Origin: JAFARE01 sp963777285
GTDB taxonomy: Bacteria > Chloroflexota > Dormibacteria > Aeolococcales > Aeolococcaceae
Reading direction: 5' to 3'
Length of the DNA: 64,000 nt
Assembly: GCA_963777285.1 (NCBI GenBank)
Contig: CAVZPR010000002.1
Span: 248,001 to 312,000, forward strand
The notes under the pieces were generated by a model. The model worked only from the letters and a program-made list of their open reading frames with translations. It made no database searches and was not told where the DNA came from. How positions within the stretch are numbered: the stretch's first letter is position 1; every line of letters starts with the position of its first letter. Below are positions 18,101 to 25,562 of this stretch, piece after piece. The position numbers and the translations under genes were made by a program.

Positions 18101-18864
18101 AGCGTCCAGCCGTTGCTCACGGAGAACGCCGTGCTGTCGCTGTCGGTGGTGCCGCCGGTGGCGCTGATGGTCAGGCTCCCGGTGATCGGCGTCGGCAGCA
18201 CCGCGTCGGCCTTGACCCAGACCGCGCCCGCGTAGTTGTCGTACTGCGCCGGCGTGAAGCTTGCGTCCTGCCACACCGATCCGCCGACCGCGGTGGTCGA
18301 CGTCTGCAGGTAGCCACTGCCCTCGCGCCCGCTGCTGCTGTTGCTCACCCAGGTCAGCGACACAGAGCTGGCCTGGTCGTGCGCCGTCCAGCTCGACGAG
18401 GACTCGAAGCTGGCGTTGCTCAACAGCTCCGGCGTGCAGGTCGTCGAGGGCAGGGACGCGTTGGGCGACGCCAGCCCGGCAGACGAGCCCGCCGGCGCGG
18501 TGATGTACTGCGGCGTCGGCGTCTGCGGCGGATTCTCACCGACGAAGATGGGGTTGGCGTCCAGTCCGGTGGTGGGATCAGCGGGCAGCGGCGACGCAAT
18601 TCTGGCCGCGCCCGACGCGTGGCTGGCCACGTGCGCCATCGGTCCGCTGGACGGCGGGAAGCTCGACGCCGAGGCGGCCGCCGCCGCCCCGCCCTGGGTG
18701 CTCAGCGAAGCCAGAAGCGTGGCTGCCGACACTGCCAGGAAGGCCAGCCGACGGCGGCGTGACGCCTGCGCCGCGCGAAGGTTGCACGCGCGCTCACGCT
18801 TCGGGAAGATCCTTACCGGGTCGGTGCCGATCGACGTTCCCAGACAGTGAAATCGAGGCACCAT
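15133..18864 (-). CDS. Secreted multidomain protein: jelly-roll-like modules, three FN3 domains, FG-GAP/VCBS propeller
   Basis: The 1,243-residue protein starts at ATG 18864 with a GGAGAG site four bases upstream. A basic n-region and a hydrophobic core (LAFLAVSAATLLASLSTQGGAAAA) form an export signal. Then come three carbohydrate-binding-like modules (each opening near LLSNASFES, LVDPSFEQG, LVDASMEYS), three fibronectin-III domains (PGPPSNVSG, PPGAVTGLTA, LPGAPTGVTA), and six FG-GAP/VCBS repeats with Ca-type loops such as VADVNGDGNLDIVVG. The end, after SVYLNPGSG, is abnormal and overlaps the RHS gene by 28 bases in another frame. FG-GAP propellers commonly precede RHS regions in Tc-toxin B-type and wall-attached RHS proteins, so both frames probably belong to one original gene. 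Confidence 0.85.
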   Translation of the reverse strand: MVPRFHCLGTSIGTDPVRIFPKRERACNLRAAQASRRRRLAFLAVSAATLLASLSTQGGAAAAASASSFPPSSGPMAHVASHASGAARIASPLPADPTTGLDANPIFVGENPPQTPTPQYITAPAGSSAGLASPNASLPSTTCTPELLSNASFESSSSWTAHDQASSVSLTWVSNSSSGREGSGYLQTSTTAVGGSVWQDASFTPAQYDNYAGAVWVKADAVLPTPITGSLTISATGGTTDSDSTAFSVSNGWTLVSAPLYVAHGGHNGLAMTLVMNTTNATYDWDAASLENAGLVDPSFEQGGSPPSGWSMTSGAGATAYHPAGKAMDGSWFAQMNTTQQGGMYQNLSMTIAAGQSYELAAWVRADTSTNVSGYLALLGPGGNPSDATYFTASQNWSLVQVPLDIQSGSYSSLQAQLILTTLNTNIDIDGLSLVNPCLVDASMEYSDSSDWQVLWQPSGHTITYGFETGGGKDGREWLQLHTSGEVGIGQMYSASFTANEHKQAGVWLRSHDGTQLSGDLAACADGNSPTVCGNTSFSVQNAYTWVTAPLDIPSSGSFNRLRLQIYVDTQGHNLDVDGASWAPTNLGDVLPGPPSNVSGSSAGNTGDATVTWSAPTSYQGNTVSTYNVTPFLNGVAQTAQAQTGIPSSTTNASFTGLTAKGPYVFAVTASGTYGTGAPAASAPVTTVSPPGAVTGLTAAPGDTQATVSWTAPSSNGGSPVTGYTVTPYIGSNPQMPTSVGATTTSTPISGLSNGTTYTFQVTANNAAGSSAPATSNAVTPSTLPGAPTGVTATAADSRAVVHWTAPASPGDAVTSYTVTPFLGSTAQGSLAVVVTTVYGSGVVTTANVGGLADGSRYTFQVTATNAVGTGPPGTSDPSTPAPSAPVTLTPGTGYDSDSTPQWVAVGDLAGNGFPDIVTANGSGYSVSTLRNQVSGGGRAGGRFAQPATISSAMGTLTQVAFGDFNKDGKLDAAVLHDSPSIAVMLGNGDGSFQPESSTQTLPNSDFANVIAVADVNGDGNLDIVVGTNQGGYPNETGVAVLFGDGHGGFSTPVEYWLPNTGGGNATGVAVADLNGDGHPDIVEADDNPYVGSDRGEVWVLLNDGDGTFSVPSGNIATIPGLGNLGALETVAVTDLNGDGVPDIVAITRGSNDGVALLLGKGDGSFQPAVIINDPTLTGGNPGGEVVALAIADMNGDGLPDIVTADQMFNGTGGISVYLNPGSGTMAPGPTASPECATRAASG

Positions 18865-19275
18865 TCCGCTCTCCCTGGCGGCTCCACAGGCACGCCAGAC
18901 TGACGCTGTTTTGCGCTATTCGCGTGACCGTGATGGGTCGTCGGCCGGGGCGGCGGCGCTCGTGCGCGGACCCGTCACTGCCGCACAGCGGCGACGTTGC
19001 GCCGCCCCGGCTCGGGCGTCAAGTAAAGAACCGTGAAGCCGCGCCGTCCGGCCGCCTGGCCACCCCTGGGCCAGCCGAGTCCAGCGTCACGCCGACCGAC
19101 TCCGACACACGCGAGGAACTGCTGGGAGTCGCCGCTACTCACGCGGCGGAGCTTAGTGTCCACGGACGTGGTGTATGTCGGAGTCCACAAGTGCAAGAGC
19201 CTGCGACCTGTCAGCTGCCCGGTTCGAAGTCAACCCTGGCTAGATTCGGCAGCGCAGGCGATGTGCCAAGCGAGT
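18865..19275 (-). other. Intergenic stretch of about 0.4 kb upstream of the FG-GAP/RHS locus
   Basis: No convincing gene is present; a 73-codon minus-strand frame at 18,975-19,196 lacks a start site and domain pattern. The stretch should hold the promoter and leader of the large secreted gene and the end of the recombinase transcript. I see no clear -10/-35 pair and no strong terminator. Confidence 0.5.
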
Positions 19276-20223
19276 TCAGGGCTTACGTTCGACAGACAGC
19301 GCGCGGATCATGGACGCGTACGCATCGTCCTGCGTCAGATGCTCGTAGTGATCCGCGATGACCTTCTGCGACGAACCCGCTATTACCGACAATTGGATCG
19401 GGTTGACACCCTGGCGGAGCAACTCCGTCATCCACGAGTGGCGAAGTAGGTGAGGCCGGACCGCCTGTCGCAAGCCGGCGCGGACACCCGCGACGTACAC
19501 GAGCTGCGACACTCCGGACTCCGTTAGACGGTCGTAATCGCCCGCGGGGTCTCGCCGGAGCGAGACAAACAGCTGATTCGTCGTAGCCTCGGCGGGACGA
19601 TCTTCGATGTATCTCTCGAGACGGCGCAACAACCTGGGTGGGATCGGCACGCGGCGCTCGCGATCGCCCTTGCCGATGACTCTGAAATGCGCTTGGTTGC
19701 CACTGCGCAGGATGTCTACGGCGCGCAGCCCAGTCAGCTCACCCAGCCGCAGTCCGCAGTCGCTAAAGACCCTGATGATGATCCGATCGCGCTCGACGAT
19801 CGCAACTGCCTCAAGGCGATCGATCTCCCTGCGGCTCAGCACGTCACGGTGGCGCTTCGACAGCTTGGGAAGCTGGGGCTTGGCGTCGACATCCTCCCCT
19901 TCCTTGGCCGCCCAGCTCAGGAATTGCCGGACACCGCGGACATACGTGTGGACGCTGTGCTTGGAGAGCCGCGCGCCGCGCTTTCCTCCCGCGGTCAGCA
20001 GGGAGGTTGTGAACCTATCCAGCGTCCGCTGGTCGAGCTGATGGGGCGCATCGATCCTCTCCTGCACACACCAGGGCAGAAAGACAGAGCGGAGTGAATA
20101 GCCGTAGGCGATGTCGACCGTCCGCGGCGACAACCCACGAGCCCGGCAGCTGGTTAGGTAGTCGTCGACAAGCCGCGAAAGCTTGGATCCGTGTACTGGC
20201 TCCAGAACCCGGACAGCGGCCAC
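19276..20223 (-). CDS. Tyrosine site-specific recombinase (XerC/D-type integrase)
   Basis: The 315-residue protein has an N-terminal SAM-like core-binding domain (LVDDYLTSCRARGLSPRTV ... VHTYVRGVRQFLSWAAKEG) and a C-terminal catalytic domain. Catalytic residues are visible: Arg in SDCGLRLGELTGL, Lys in VIGKGDRERRVP, His and Arg in PHLLRHSW, and the tyrosine in IADHYEHL. The GTG start has GAGGG six bases upstream. The gene begins 168 bases from the 3' end of tRNA-Gly with its 5' end facing it, the typical position of an integrase that inserts into a tRNA gene. It could also be a chromosomal Xer paralogue. Confidence 0.9.
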   Translation of the reverse strand: MAAVRVLEPVHGSKLSRLVDDYLTSCRARGLSPRTVDIAYGYSLRSVFLPWCVQERIDAPHQLDQRTLDRFTTSLLTAGGKRGARLSKHSVHTYVRGVRQFLSWAAKEGEDVDAKPQLPKLSKRHRDVLSRREIDRLEAVAIVERDRIIIRVFSDCGLRLGELTGLRAVDILRSGNQAHFRVIGKGDRERRVPIPPRLLRRLERYIEDRPAEATTNQLFVSLRRDPAGDYDRLTESGVSQLVYVAGVRAGLRQAVRPHLLRHSWMTELLRQGVNPIQLSVIAGSSQKVIADHYEHLTQDDAYASMIRALSVERKP

Positions 20224-20256
20224 CTTGCGCCCTCATGAGGGTGATAAGGAGCCGGG

Positions 20257-20262
20257 ATCTTA
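20257..20262 (-). promoter_or_regulatory. Possible -10 element (TAAGAT, extended by TG) for the recombinase gene
   Basis: The minus strand reads CTGTAAGAT 34 bases before the GTG start. A TGACTT lies 17 bases further upstream as a weak -35. This is the best promoter candidate between the tRNA and the recombinase. Confidence 0.35.
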
Positions 20263-20390
20263 CAGCGGATTCGGAGTCAAAGTCACTGCTCAGCAGCATT
20301 TGCCTGGGTTAAGTTGCCGCGGCTTTTCCACAGGCTTCATGTCGCTTGCGGTTCGTCGAATTGCCTTTGCCTGTAACAGTAACGTCCGAT

Positions 20391-20466
20391 TGGAGCGGGA
20401 GACGGGACTCGAACCCGCGACCTTTTGCTTGGGAAGCAAATGCTCTACCAGCTGCGCTACTCCCGC
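20391..20466 (-). tRNA. tRNA-Gly (anticodon CCC)
   Basis: The minus strand folds as a full cloverleaf. The acceptor stem is GCGGGAG/CTCCCGC, the anticodon stem is TTTGC/GCAAA around the loop TTCCCAA (anticodon CCC), and the T arm is GCGGG-TTCGAGT-CCCGT. The discriminator T is followed by an encoded CCA, so the 76 bases include the CCA. Its 3' end faces the tyrosine recombinase gene. Confidence 0.95.
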
Positions 20467-20574
20467 GGGTGCAGGCGCCGAGTCTATCGCTCCAGCACGC
20501 AGCACCGGCGGCGAAAGGCCACCGCACGGTAACCGCGCCGTCACGGCGCCTCCATCAGCGCCTCACATCATGGA

Positions 20575-21699
20575 GTGGTGCTTCCGCGCGCTCGCGCCCT
20601 GCCTTCCCGCCTGCGCGCCGCAGCCGTCCTGAGCATGCTCACCGCCACCGGATGCGGAGCCGCCGGAGCAGCCCTGGCACCGCCGACAGCACGTGCACTC
20701 CAAGCCGCGGCCGAGCCCACCGGCCCCGCGCCGTTCACGGCACTGCCGTCACCGAGCCTCCTCCCCACCACCAGACCAATCGACACCGCGCCCTCGCTGC
20801 AGCCGTTGTCCACGCCGGTCGCGACGAGCCCCGACCCGGTCGGCGCCTTCCAGCCCTCCGCTGGCGGACCGGTGCTCGGCGGCTGCCAGGTGTTCCCCTC
20901 GAACAACCCGTGGAACGAGAACGTCTCCAAGCTGCCCGTCGACCCCAACTCCAACGCCTACATCTCGCGCATCAACTCCTTCCGCCAGTTCCTGCATCCC
21001 GACTTCGGATCCAATCCGTCGTACGGCATCCCCTACACCGTGGTGCCCAAGTCGCAGCCGTTCGTGCCAATCACCTTCAACGCTTACGGCGACGAGAGTG
21101 ATCCCGGGCCGTACCCCGTCCCCCTCAACGCTCCCGTCGAATCGGGGAGCGACCATCACGTGCTCGTGCTCAACTCCGGCAACTGCCACCTGTACGAGAT
21201 GTACGCCGCACAGCAGACCGGCAGCGGCTGGACCTGCGCCTCCGGCGCCGTGTTCAACCTCAACAGCGACGCATTGCGCCCCGACGGATGGACGTCCGCG
21301 GACGCGGCGGGTCTCCCCATCCTGCCCGGCCTGGTGCGATATGGCGAGGTGGCAGCCGGGGTCATCAACCACGCGCTTCGCTTCACCGTGAACGAGACGC
21401 AGAACGGATTCATCCACCCCGCGACGCATGAGGCCGGCGTCAACAATCCCAATGACCCCCCCACGGGATTGCGTCTGCGCCTCAATGCATCGTTCAACCT
21501 CGCTCCCTTCCACGGTGAAGCTCTGGTCATCCTCACCGCGCTCAAGAAGTACGGCATGATCGTCGCCGACAACGGCAGCAGCTGGTACATCAGCGGCGCC
21601 ACCGACCCGCGCTGGAACGACACCGACCTGGACCAGCTCAAGTCGGTGCCGGGAAGCGCGTTTGAGGCCGTCGACACCGGTCCCATCCTGCACGGCTGA
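20575..21699 (+). CDS. Predicted lipoprotein, unknown function
   Basis: The 374-residue protein begins with an Arg-rich n-region, a hydrophobic stretch and LTATGC, a likely lipobox, followed by a long Pro/Thr/Ser/Ala linker of about 70 residues. The folded part starts near CQVFPSNNPWNENVSKLPVDPNSNAY and contains SGSDHHVLVLNSGNCHLYEMY, WTSADAAGLPILPGLVRYGEV and a C-terminal VILTALKKYGMIVADNGSSW. This pattern (a DHH-type segment, LYE, GLPILPGLVR, KKYGMIVADNG) recurs in secreted bacterial proteins of unknown role that I cannot name securely. The GTG start lies next to GGAG; start choice is uncertain by a codon. Confidence 0.75.
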   Translation: MVLPRARALPSRLRAAAVLSMLTATGCGAAGAALAPPTARALQAAAEPTGPAPFTALPSPSLLPTTRPIDTAPSLQPLSTPVATSPDPVGAFQPSAGGPVLGGCQVFPSNNPWNENVSKLPVDPNSNAYISRINSFRQFLHPDFGSNPSYGIPYTVVPKSQPFVPITFNAYGDESDPGPYPVPLNAPVESGSDHHVLVLNSGNCHLYEMYAAQQTGSGWTCASGAVFNLNSDALRPDGWTSADAAGLPILPGLVRYGEVAAGVINHALRFTVNETQNGFIHPATHEAGVNNPNDPPTGLRLRLNASFNLAPFHGEALVILTALKKYGMIVADNGSSWYISGATDPRWNDTDLDQLKSVPGSAFEAVDTGPILHG

Positions 21700-21707
21700 G
21701 CACGCGA

Positions 21708-23033
21708 TCAGCGCGGTGCGGCGAGCAGCGTCTCCAGCTGTTTCGCCACGGAGAGCAGCCGCACCTCTGATCCCGGCGATCCGATCAGCTGCACACCGAT
21801 GGGAAGGCCGTCCTGTCGCTGCGCGACGGGAAGAGCCACCACCGGACATCCTGCGAGGTTCCAGGGCGGCGCGTATCCCATCCACCGTCCGCTGCTGAAG
21901 GCCATATGCAGCCAGTGCGTGCCCCACCAGCGACCGACCGGCGGCGGCGCGGACGCCAGCACGGGGGCGACAAGCACGTCGCGCTGCGCCATCCAGGCGC
22001 GGAGCGCGATGGCATCCGCGAACGTGCCGGCCTGGCGCTCGCGGTGCCAGCGGCGCACGCGCCGGCCGTGCCGCACGATGGCGCGCGTACGCGGCTCCAA
22101 CCGGGCGATGTCCAGGCGCAACGCCTCCGCGTCCTCCGCCACGCCGGCCAGCCAGCAGCGCACGAATGCCAGCGGCTGCGCCGGGTACGGCGGATCCGCG
22201 GCCGTCACCGTGTGGCCCGCCATGCGCAGCGACGCGCCGACGTTCTTCACCGCCTCGCGCATCTCTGCGTCGGCGTGCGCGCCGGGCAGCGGGTGCCTCC
22301 ACGAAAGCGACACGCGCAGCGGCTCAGCAGGCGGCTGCGGATCGCGGTGCACGTCGCTTCCCGCGAGCACGTCCAGCATGAGTGCCGCGTCGTCCACCGT
22401 GCGCGTGATCGGCCCCGCGGCACTGAGGCCGTACCAGTGCGACGCCGCGCCGCCGGGAAGTGGCACGAGGCCGGGCGTTGGCTTGACACCCACCAACCCG
22501 CAGCAGGCTGCTGGAATGCGGATTGAGCCGCCACCGTCGGTCCCCTGCGCCAGCGCCACCATCCCCGCGGCGACCGCCGCCGCGCTGCCGCCGCTCGATC
22601 CGCCCGGCGTGCGCTGCAGCTGCCAGGGGTTGCGCGTGTTGCACAGCGCGCCTTCCGTCACCGGCCAGATGGCCAGCTCGGGCATATGCGTCTTGGCGAC
22701 GACGACCGCGCCTGCGGCGCGCAGCCGCCGCACCAGCTCGTCATCGCGCGCGGCGGCGGTGTGCGACCTCGCCATCGAACCATGCAGCGTCGGCAGGCCG
22801 GCCACGTCGACGTTCTCCTTGATGCCCACGGGCACGCCGGCGAGCGGCAGCGAGGCGAGATCGGAGCGACGCTGCACCTCTTCGGCCTCTTGCAGCGCCT
22901 CGTCGGCGCGCACCGCGGACAGCGCGCCGAGACGCGGCTCCATCTCGCGGATGCGCACCAGGTGTGCGCTCACTGCGTCCGGCGCGCTCAGCTCGCCGGC
23001 GCGCACGCGCGCGGCGATGTCGGCCGCGGACAT
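21708..23033 (-). CDS. Amidase-signature family hydrolase
   Basis: The 441-residue protein shows the whole amidase signature: the catalytic Lys in PLAGVPVGIKENVDVAGLPT, the Gly/Ser-rich TPGGSSGGSAAAVAAGMVAL with the cis-Ser, and the nucleophile Ser in GTDGGGSIRIPAACCGLVG. The C-terminal CPVVALPVAQRQDGLPIGVQLIG strand is also typical. It should hydrolyse an amide bond; the family covers aryl-acylamidases, 6-aminohexanoate hydrolases and GatA-like enzymes. There is no GatB/C nearby, so it is unlikely to be GatA. ATG 23033 is preferred because the longer frame runs into the acyl-CoA ligase gene, whose stop is 47 bases upstream; the two are probably co-transcribed. Confidence 0.88.
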   Translation of the reverse strand: MSAADIAARVRAGELSAPDAVSAHLVRIREMEPRLGALSAVRADEALQEAEEVQRRSDLASLPLAGVPVGIKENVDVAGLPTLHGSMARSHTAAARDDELVRRLRAAGAVVVAKTHMPELAIWPVTEGALCNTRNPWQLQRTPGGSSGGSAAAVAAGMVALAQGTDGGGSIRIPAACCGLVGVKPTPGLVPLPGGAASHWYGLSAAGPITRTVDDAALMLDVLAGSDVHRDPQPPAEPLRVSLSWRHPLPGAHADAEMREAVKNVGASLRMAGHTVTAADPPYPAQPLAFVRCWLAGVAEDAEALRLDIARLEPRTRAIVRHGRRVRRWHRERQAGTFADAIALRAWMAQRDVLVAPVLASAPPPVGRWWGTHWLHMAFSSGRWMGYAPPWNLAGCPVVALPVAQRQDGLPIGVQLIGSPGSEVRLLSVAKQLETLLAAPR

Positions 23034-23080
23034 CGCCGTGACGCCGGACCCCGCGGGCGGCGCGAGCGGAGGCGGGATCG

Positions 23081-24700
23081 TCAGCCCCTGCTCGCGGCAG
23101 CCAGCTCGACGACGGGGATCTTGCCCTCCGCGTACATGGCGCGGATCAGCTTCTTGTCCTGCTTGCCCACGCTCGTCTTGGGCAGCTCGTCGATGAAGGC
23201 CCAGCGCTCCGGCAGCCACCAGCGCGCCACCTTGCCGTCCAGGTAGGCGCGCAGGTCATCGGGGCTCGCGCTCTCGCCCTGCTTCAGCACCACCGCGGCG
23301 AGCGGGCGTTCCTGCCAGCGTTCGTCGGGCACGCCCACGACAGCCGCGTCTGCAACCGCCGGATGACCCATGAGCAGGTTCTCCAGCTCCACCGACGAGA
23401 TCCATTCGCCGCCGGACTTGATGACGTCCTTGGACCGGTCGGTGATCTGCACGAATCCCTTGGCGTCGATGTTGCCCACGTCGCCGGTGCGCAGCCAGCC
23501 GTCGTGGAACTTCTCCGGCGCGTCGGCGCGGTAGTACGAGCCGGTGATCCAGGGTCCACGCACCTCGATCTCCCCGACAGCCACGCCGTCGTGCGCCACT
23601 TCGGCGCCGTCGTCGCCGACGACGCGCAGCTCCACGCCCGGGACCGCCCGGCCGGTCTTGGAGCGGTACGTCATCTCGGCGTCCTGCGGCGTGTTCTTCG
23701 GCGGCAGCGCCATCGTGCCGATGGGGCTCGTCTCGGTCATGCCCCAGGCCTGGATGAGCTCGATGCCGAAGCGCTCGCGGAACGCCGTGATCAGACTCGC
23801 CGGCACCGCCGATCCGCCGCAGACGGCGCGTCGTATCGACGAGATGTCGCCACCATTGGCCTGAACGTAGGCGAGCATGCCGGCGAAGATGGTGGGGACG
23901 CCGCCGGTGAAGGTGGGGCGCTCGCTGGCGATGAAGCGGCAGAGGCCCTCTGGCTGCAGGTGGCGCGACGGCAGCAGCAGGTCGGCGCCCACCATCCACG
24001 CCATGTAGGGCACGCCCCACGCGTTGACGTGGAACATGGGGACGATGGTGAGCAGCCGCTCGGTGTCGTCCATGCGGAACGAGGCCCACGCCGCCAACGA
24101 GTGCAGGAACACCGAGCGGTGGCTGTACACGACGCCCTTGGGGTCGCCCGTGGTGCCCGTCGTGTAGCACATCGCCGCGGCGCTGCGTTCGTCGATGTCG
24201 GGCCAGTCGAATCCGGCTGGCGCGGCGGTGAGCAGGTCCTCATACTTGTGCGCACCGTCGAGCCCGGTGTCACCCTCGCCGACCACCACGACGTGCTCCA
24301 CCGTCTTCAGGTGAGGCCGGATCGCGGCGAACAGCGGCGCCAGACTCGCGTCGACGATGACCACACGGTCCTCCGCGTGGTTGACGATCTGCGCCAACTG
24401 GTGCGGTGGCAGGCGCAGGTTCAGCGTGTGCAGCACCGCGCCCATGCAGGGCACGGCGAAATACGCCTCGAGGTGCTCCTGATGGTTCCAGCACAGCGTG
24501 CCCACGCGGTCGTCGGCGTTCACGCCGAGGTCGCGCAGCGCCGCGGCGAGGCGGGGCACCCGCGCGGCCACCTCCGGGAAGGTCGCGTGCCGCGACGTCT
24601 CGCCCTCGAAGGTGACGACCTCGCTCTCCGGAAAGAGGCTGCCGCCGCGCCGCAGCAGCGACGTGATCGTCAGAGGAACGTCCTGCATGGTCGACTTCAT
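23081..24700 (-). CDS. Acyl-CoA synthetase (AMP-forming fatty-acid-CoA ligase)
   Basis: The 539-residue protein is a complete ANL-superfamily enzyme. It has the P-loop motif CYTTGTTGDPKGVVYSHRS, the core LIQAWGMTETSPIGTMA, the hinge and ATP-binding GWLRTGDVGNIDAKGFVQI, the KSGGEWISSVELENLLMGHP segment, and the A10 lysine in LPKTSVGKQDKKLIR. It resembles medium/long-chain acyl-CoA ligases of the AlkK/FadD type. It activates a fatty acid with ATP and transfers it to CoA. GGAGGG lies six bases before ATG 24700. The amidase follows downstream on the same strand. Confidence 0.92.
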   Translation of the reverse strand: MKSTMQDVPLTITSLLRRGGSLFPESEVVTFEGETSRHATFPEVAARVPRLAAALRDLGVNADDRVGTLCWNHQEHLEAYFAVPCMGAVLHTLNLRLPPHQLAQIVNHAEDRVVIVDASLAPLFAAIRPHLKTVEHVVVVGEGDTGLDGAHKYEDLLTAAPAGFDWPDIDERSAAAMCYTTGTTGDPKGVVYSHRSVFLHSLAAWASFRMDDTERLLTIVPMFHVNAWGVPYMAWMVGADLLLPSRHLQPEGLCRFIASERPTFTGGVPTIFAGMLAYVQANGGDISSIRRAVCGGSAVPASLITAFRERFGIELIQAWGMTETSPIGTMALPPKNTPQDAEMTYRSKTGRAVPGVELRVVGDDGAEVAHDGVAVGEIEVRGPWITGSYYRADAPEKFHDGWLRTGDVGNIDAKGFVQITDRSKDVIKSGGEWISSVELENLLMGHPAVADAAVVGVPDERWQERPLAAVVLKQGESASPDDLRAYLDGKVARWWLPERWAFIDELPKTSVGKQDKKLIRAMYAEGKIPVVELAAASRG

Positions 24701-24842
24701 GGCGCCCTCCGTGCGTTGCCTGGAGTCGCCATTCTCCCCAACTGAACCTCAGGCTGCCAATCCGCGTCGCGGCGGCGTGCCCGGCTCCGACCGATAGGAT
24801 CGCCTCCGTGACCCGGTGGGCGCGAGACGGAGGGCGTGGCTG

Positions 24843-25562
24843 ATGGCGGAGCAGGCTCCGGCGCTGGAGGCGCGCGACGTCAAGCGCAGCCTGCCGCTGG
24901 GCCCCGACGTGGTCGAGATCCTGCGCGGGGTCAGCTTCAGCGTCCGCCGCGGCGAGTTCGTGGCGCTCATGGGTCCGAGCGGCAGCGGCAAGTCGACCCT
25001 CCTGGGCGTCATCGCCGGACTCGACCGTCCCAGCAGCGGTCACGTGCTCGTCGACGGCGTGGACATCACGACCATGCCGGAGAGCCGCCTTGCGTCGGTG
25101 CGCAACGCGAAGATCGGCATGGTCTTCCAGGCGTACAACCTCATCCCCTCGCTGAGCGCGCAGGAGAACGTGGAGATCCCGCTGTACGCGGGCAACCACC
25201 CAGGCTCACCCGCGGCGCGGGCGCGCGAGATGCTGCAGCTGGTGGGCCTGGCGCACCGCGCCGGGCACCGGCCCAACCAGCTCAGCGGCGGCGAGCAGCA
25301 GCGCGTGGCGATCGCGCGCGCGCTCTCCACGAACCCGGCGATCATCATCGCCGACGAGCCCACGGGCAACCTCGACGCGCGCAACGGCGAGAACATCCTG
25401 CAGCTGATGTCGGGGCTGCGTGAGCATCTGGGGAGCACGTTCCTCATCGCCACACACGACGCACACATCGCGCAGAGCGCGCAGCGCGTGCTGCACATCG
25501 TCGACGGGCTGCTGTCGGACGGCACGGCGCCGCCGCCTCCACCGCCTCCCGCTGCTCCGTGA
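24843..25562 (+). CDS. ABC transporter ATP-binding protein (LolD/MacB type)
   Basis: The 239-residue protein has Walker A GPSGSGKSTLL, the Q-loop in GMVFQAYNLIPSLSAQENV, the signature LSGGEQQRVAIARAL, Walker B IIIADEPTGNLD and the H-loop in LIATHDAHIA. The NLIPxLSAxENVxxPL and PTGNLD patterns are those of the LolD/MacB/FtsE class that powers FtsX-like permeases. A poly-proline tail closes the protein. ATG 24843 has GGAGGG eight bases upstream. The stop overlaps the start of the permease gene (TGATG), so the two form one transporter. Confidence 0.93.
   Translation: MAEQAPALEARDVKRSLPLGPDVVEILRGVSFSVRRGEFVALMGPSGSGKSTLLGVIAGLDRPSSGHVLVDGVDITTMPESRLASVRNAKIGMVFQAYNLIPSLSAQENVEIPLYAGNHPGSPAARAREMLQLVGLAHRAGHRPNQLSGGEQQRVAIARALSTNPAIIIADEPTGNLDARNGENILQLMSGLREHLGSTFLIATHDAHIAQSAQRVLHIVDGLLSDGTAPPPPPPPAAP

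Noticed and set aside
15364..18762. Long plus-strand open frames opposite the FG-GAP/FN3 gene (358 and 768 codons)
   Set aside because: Composition is Arg/Gly/His-rich with no family pattern; the minus strand encodes recognisable FN3 and FG-GAP repeats with an export signal.
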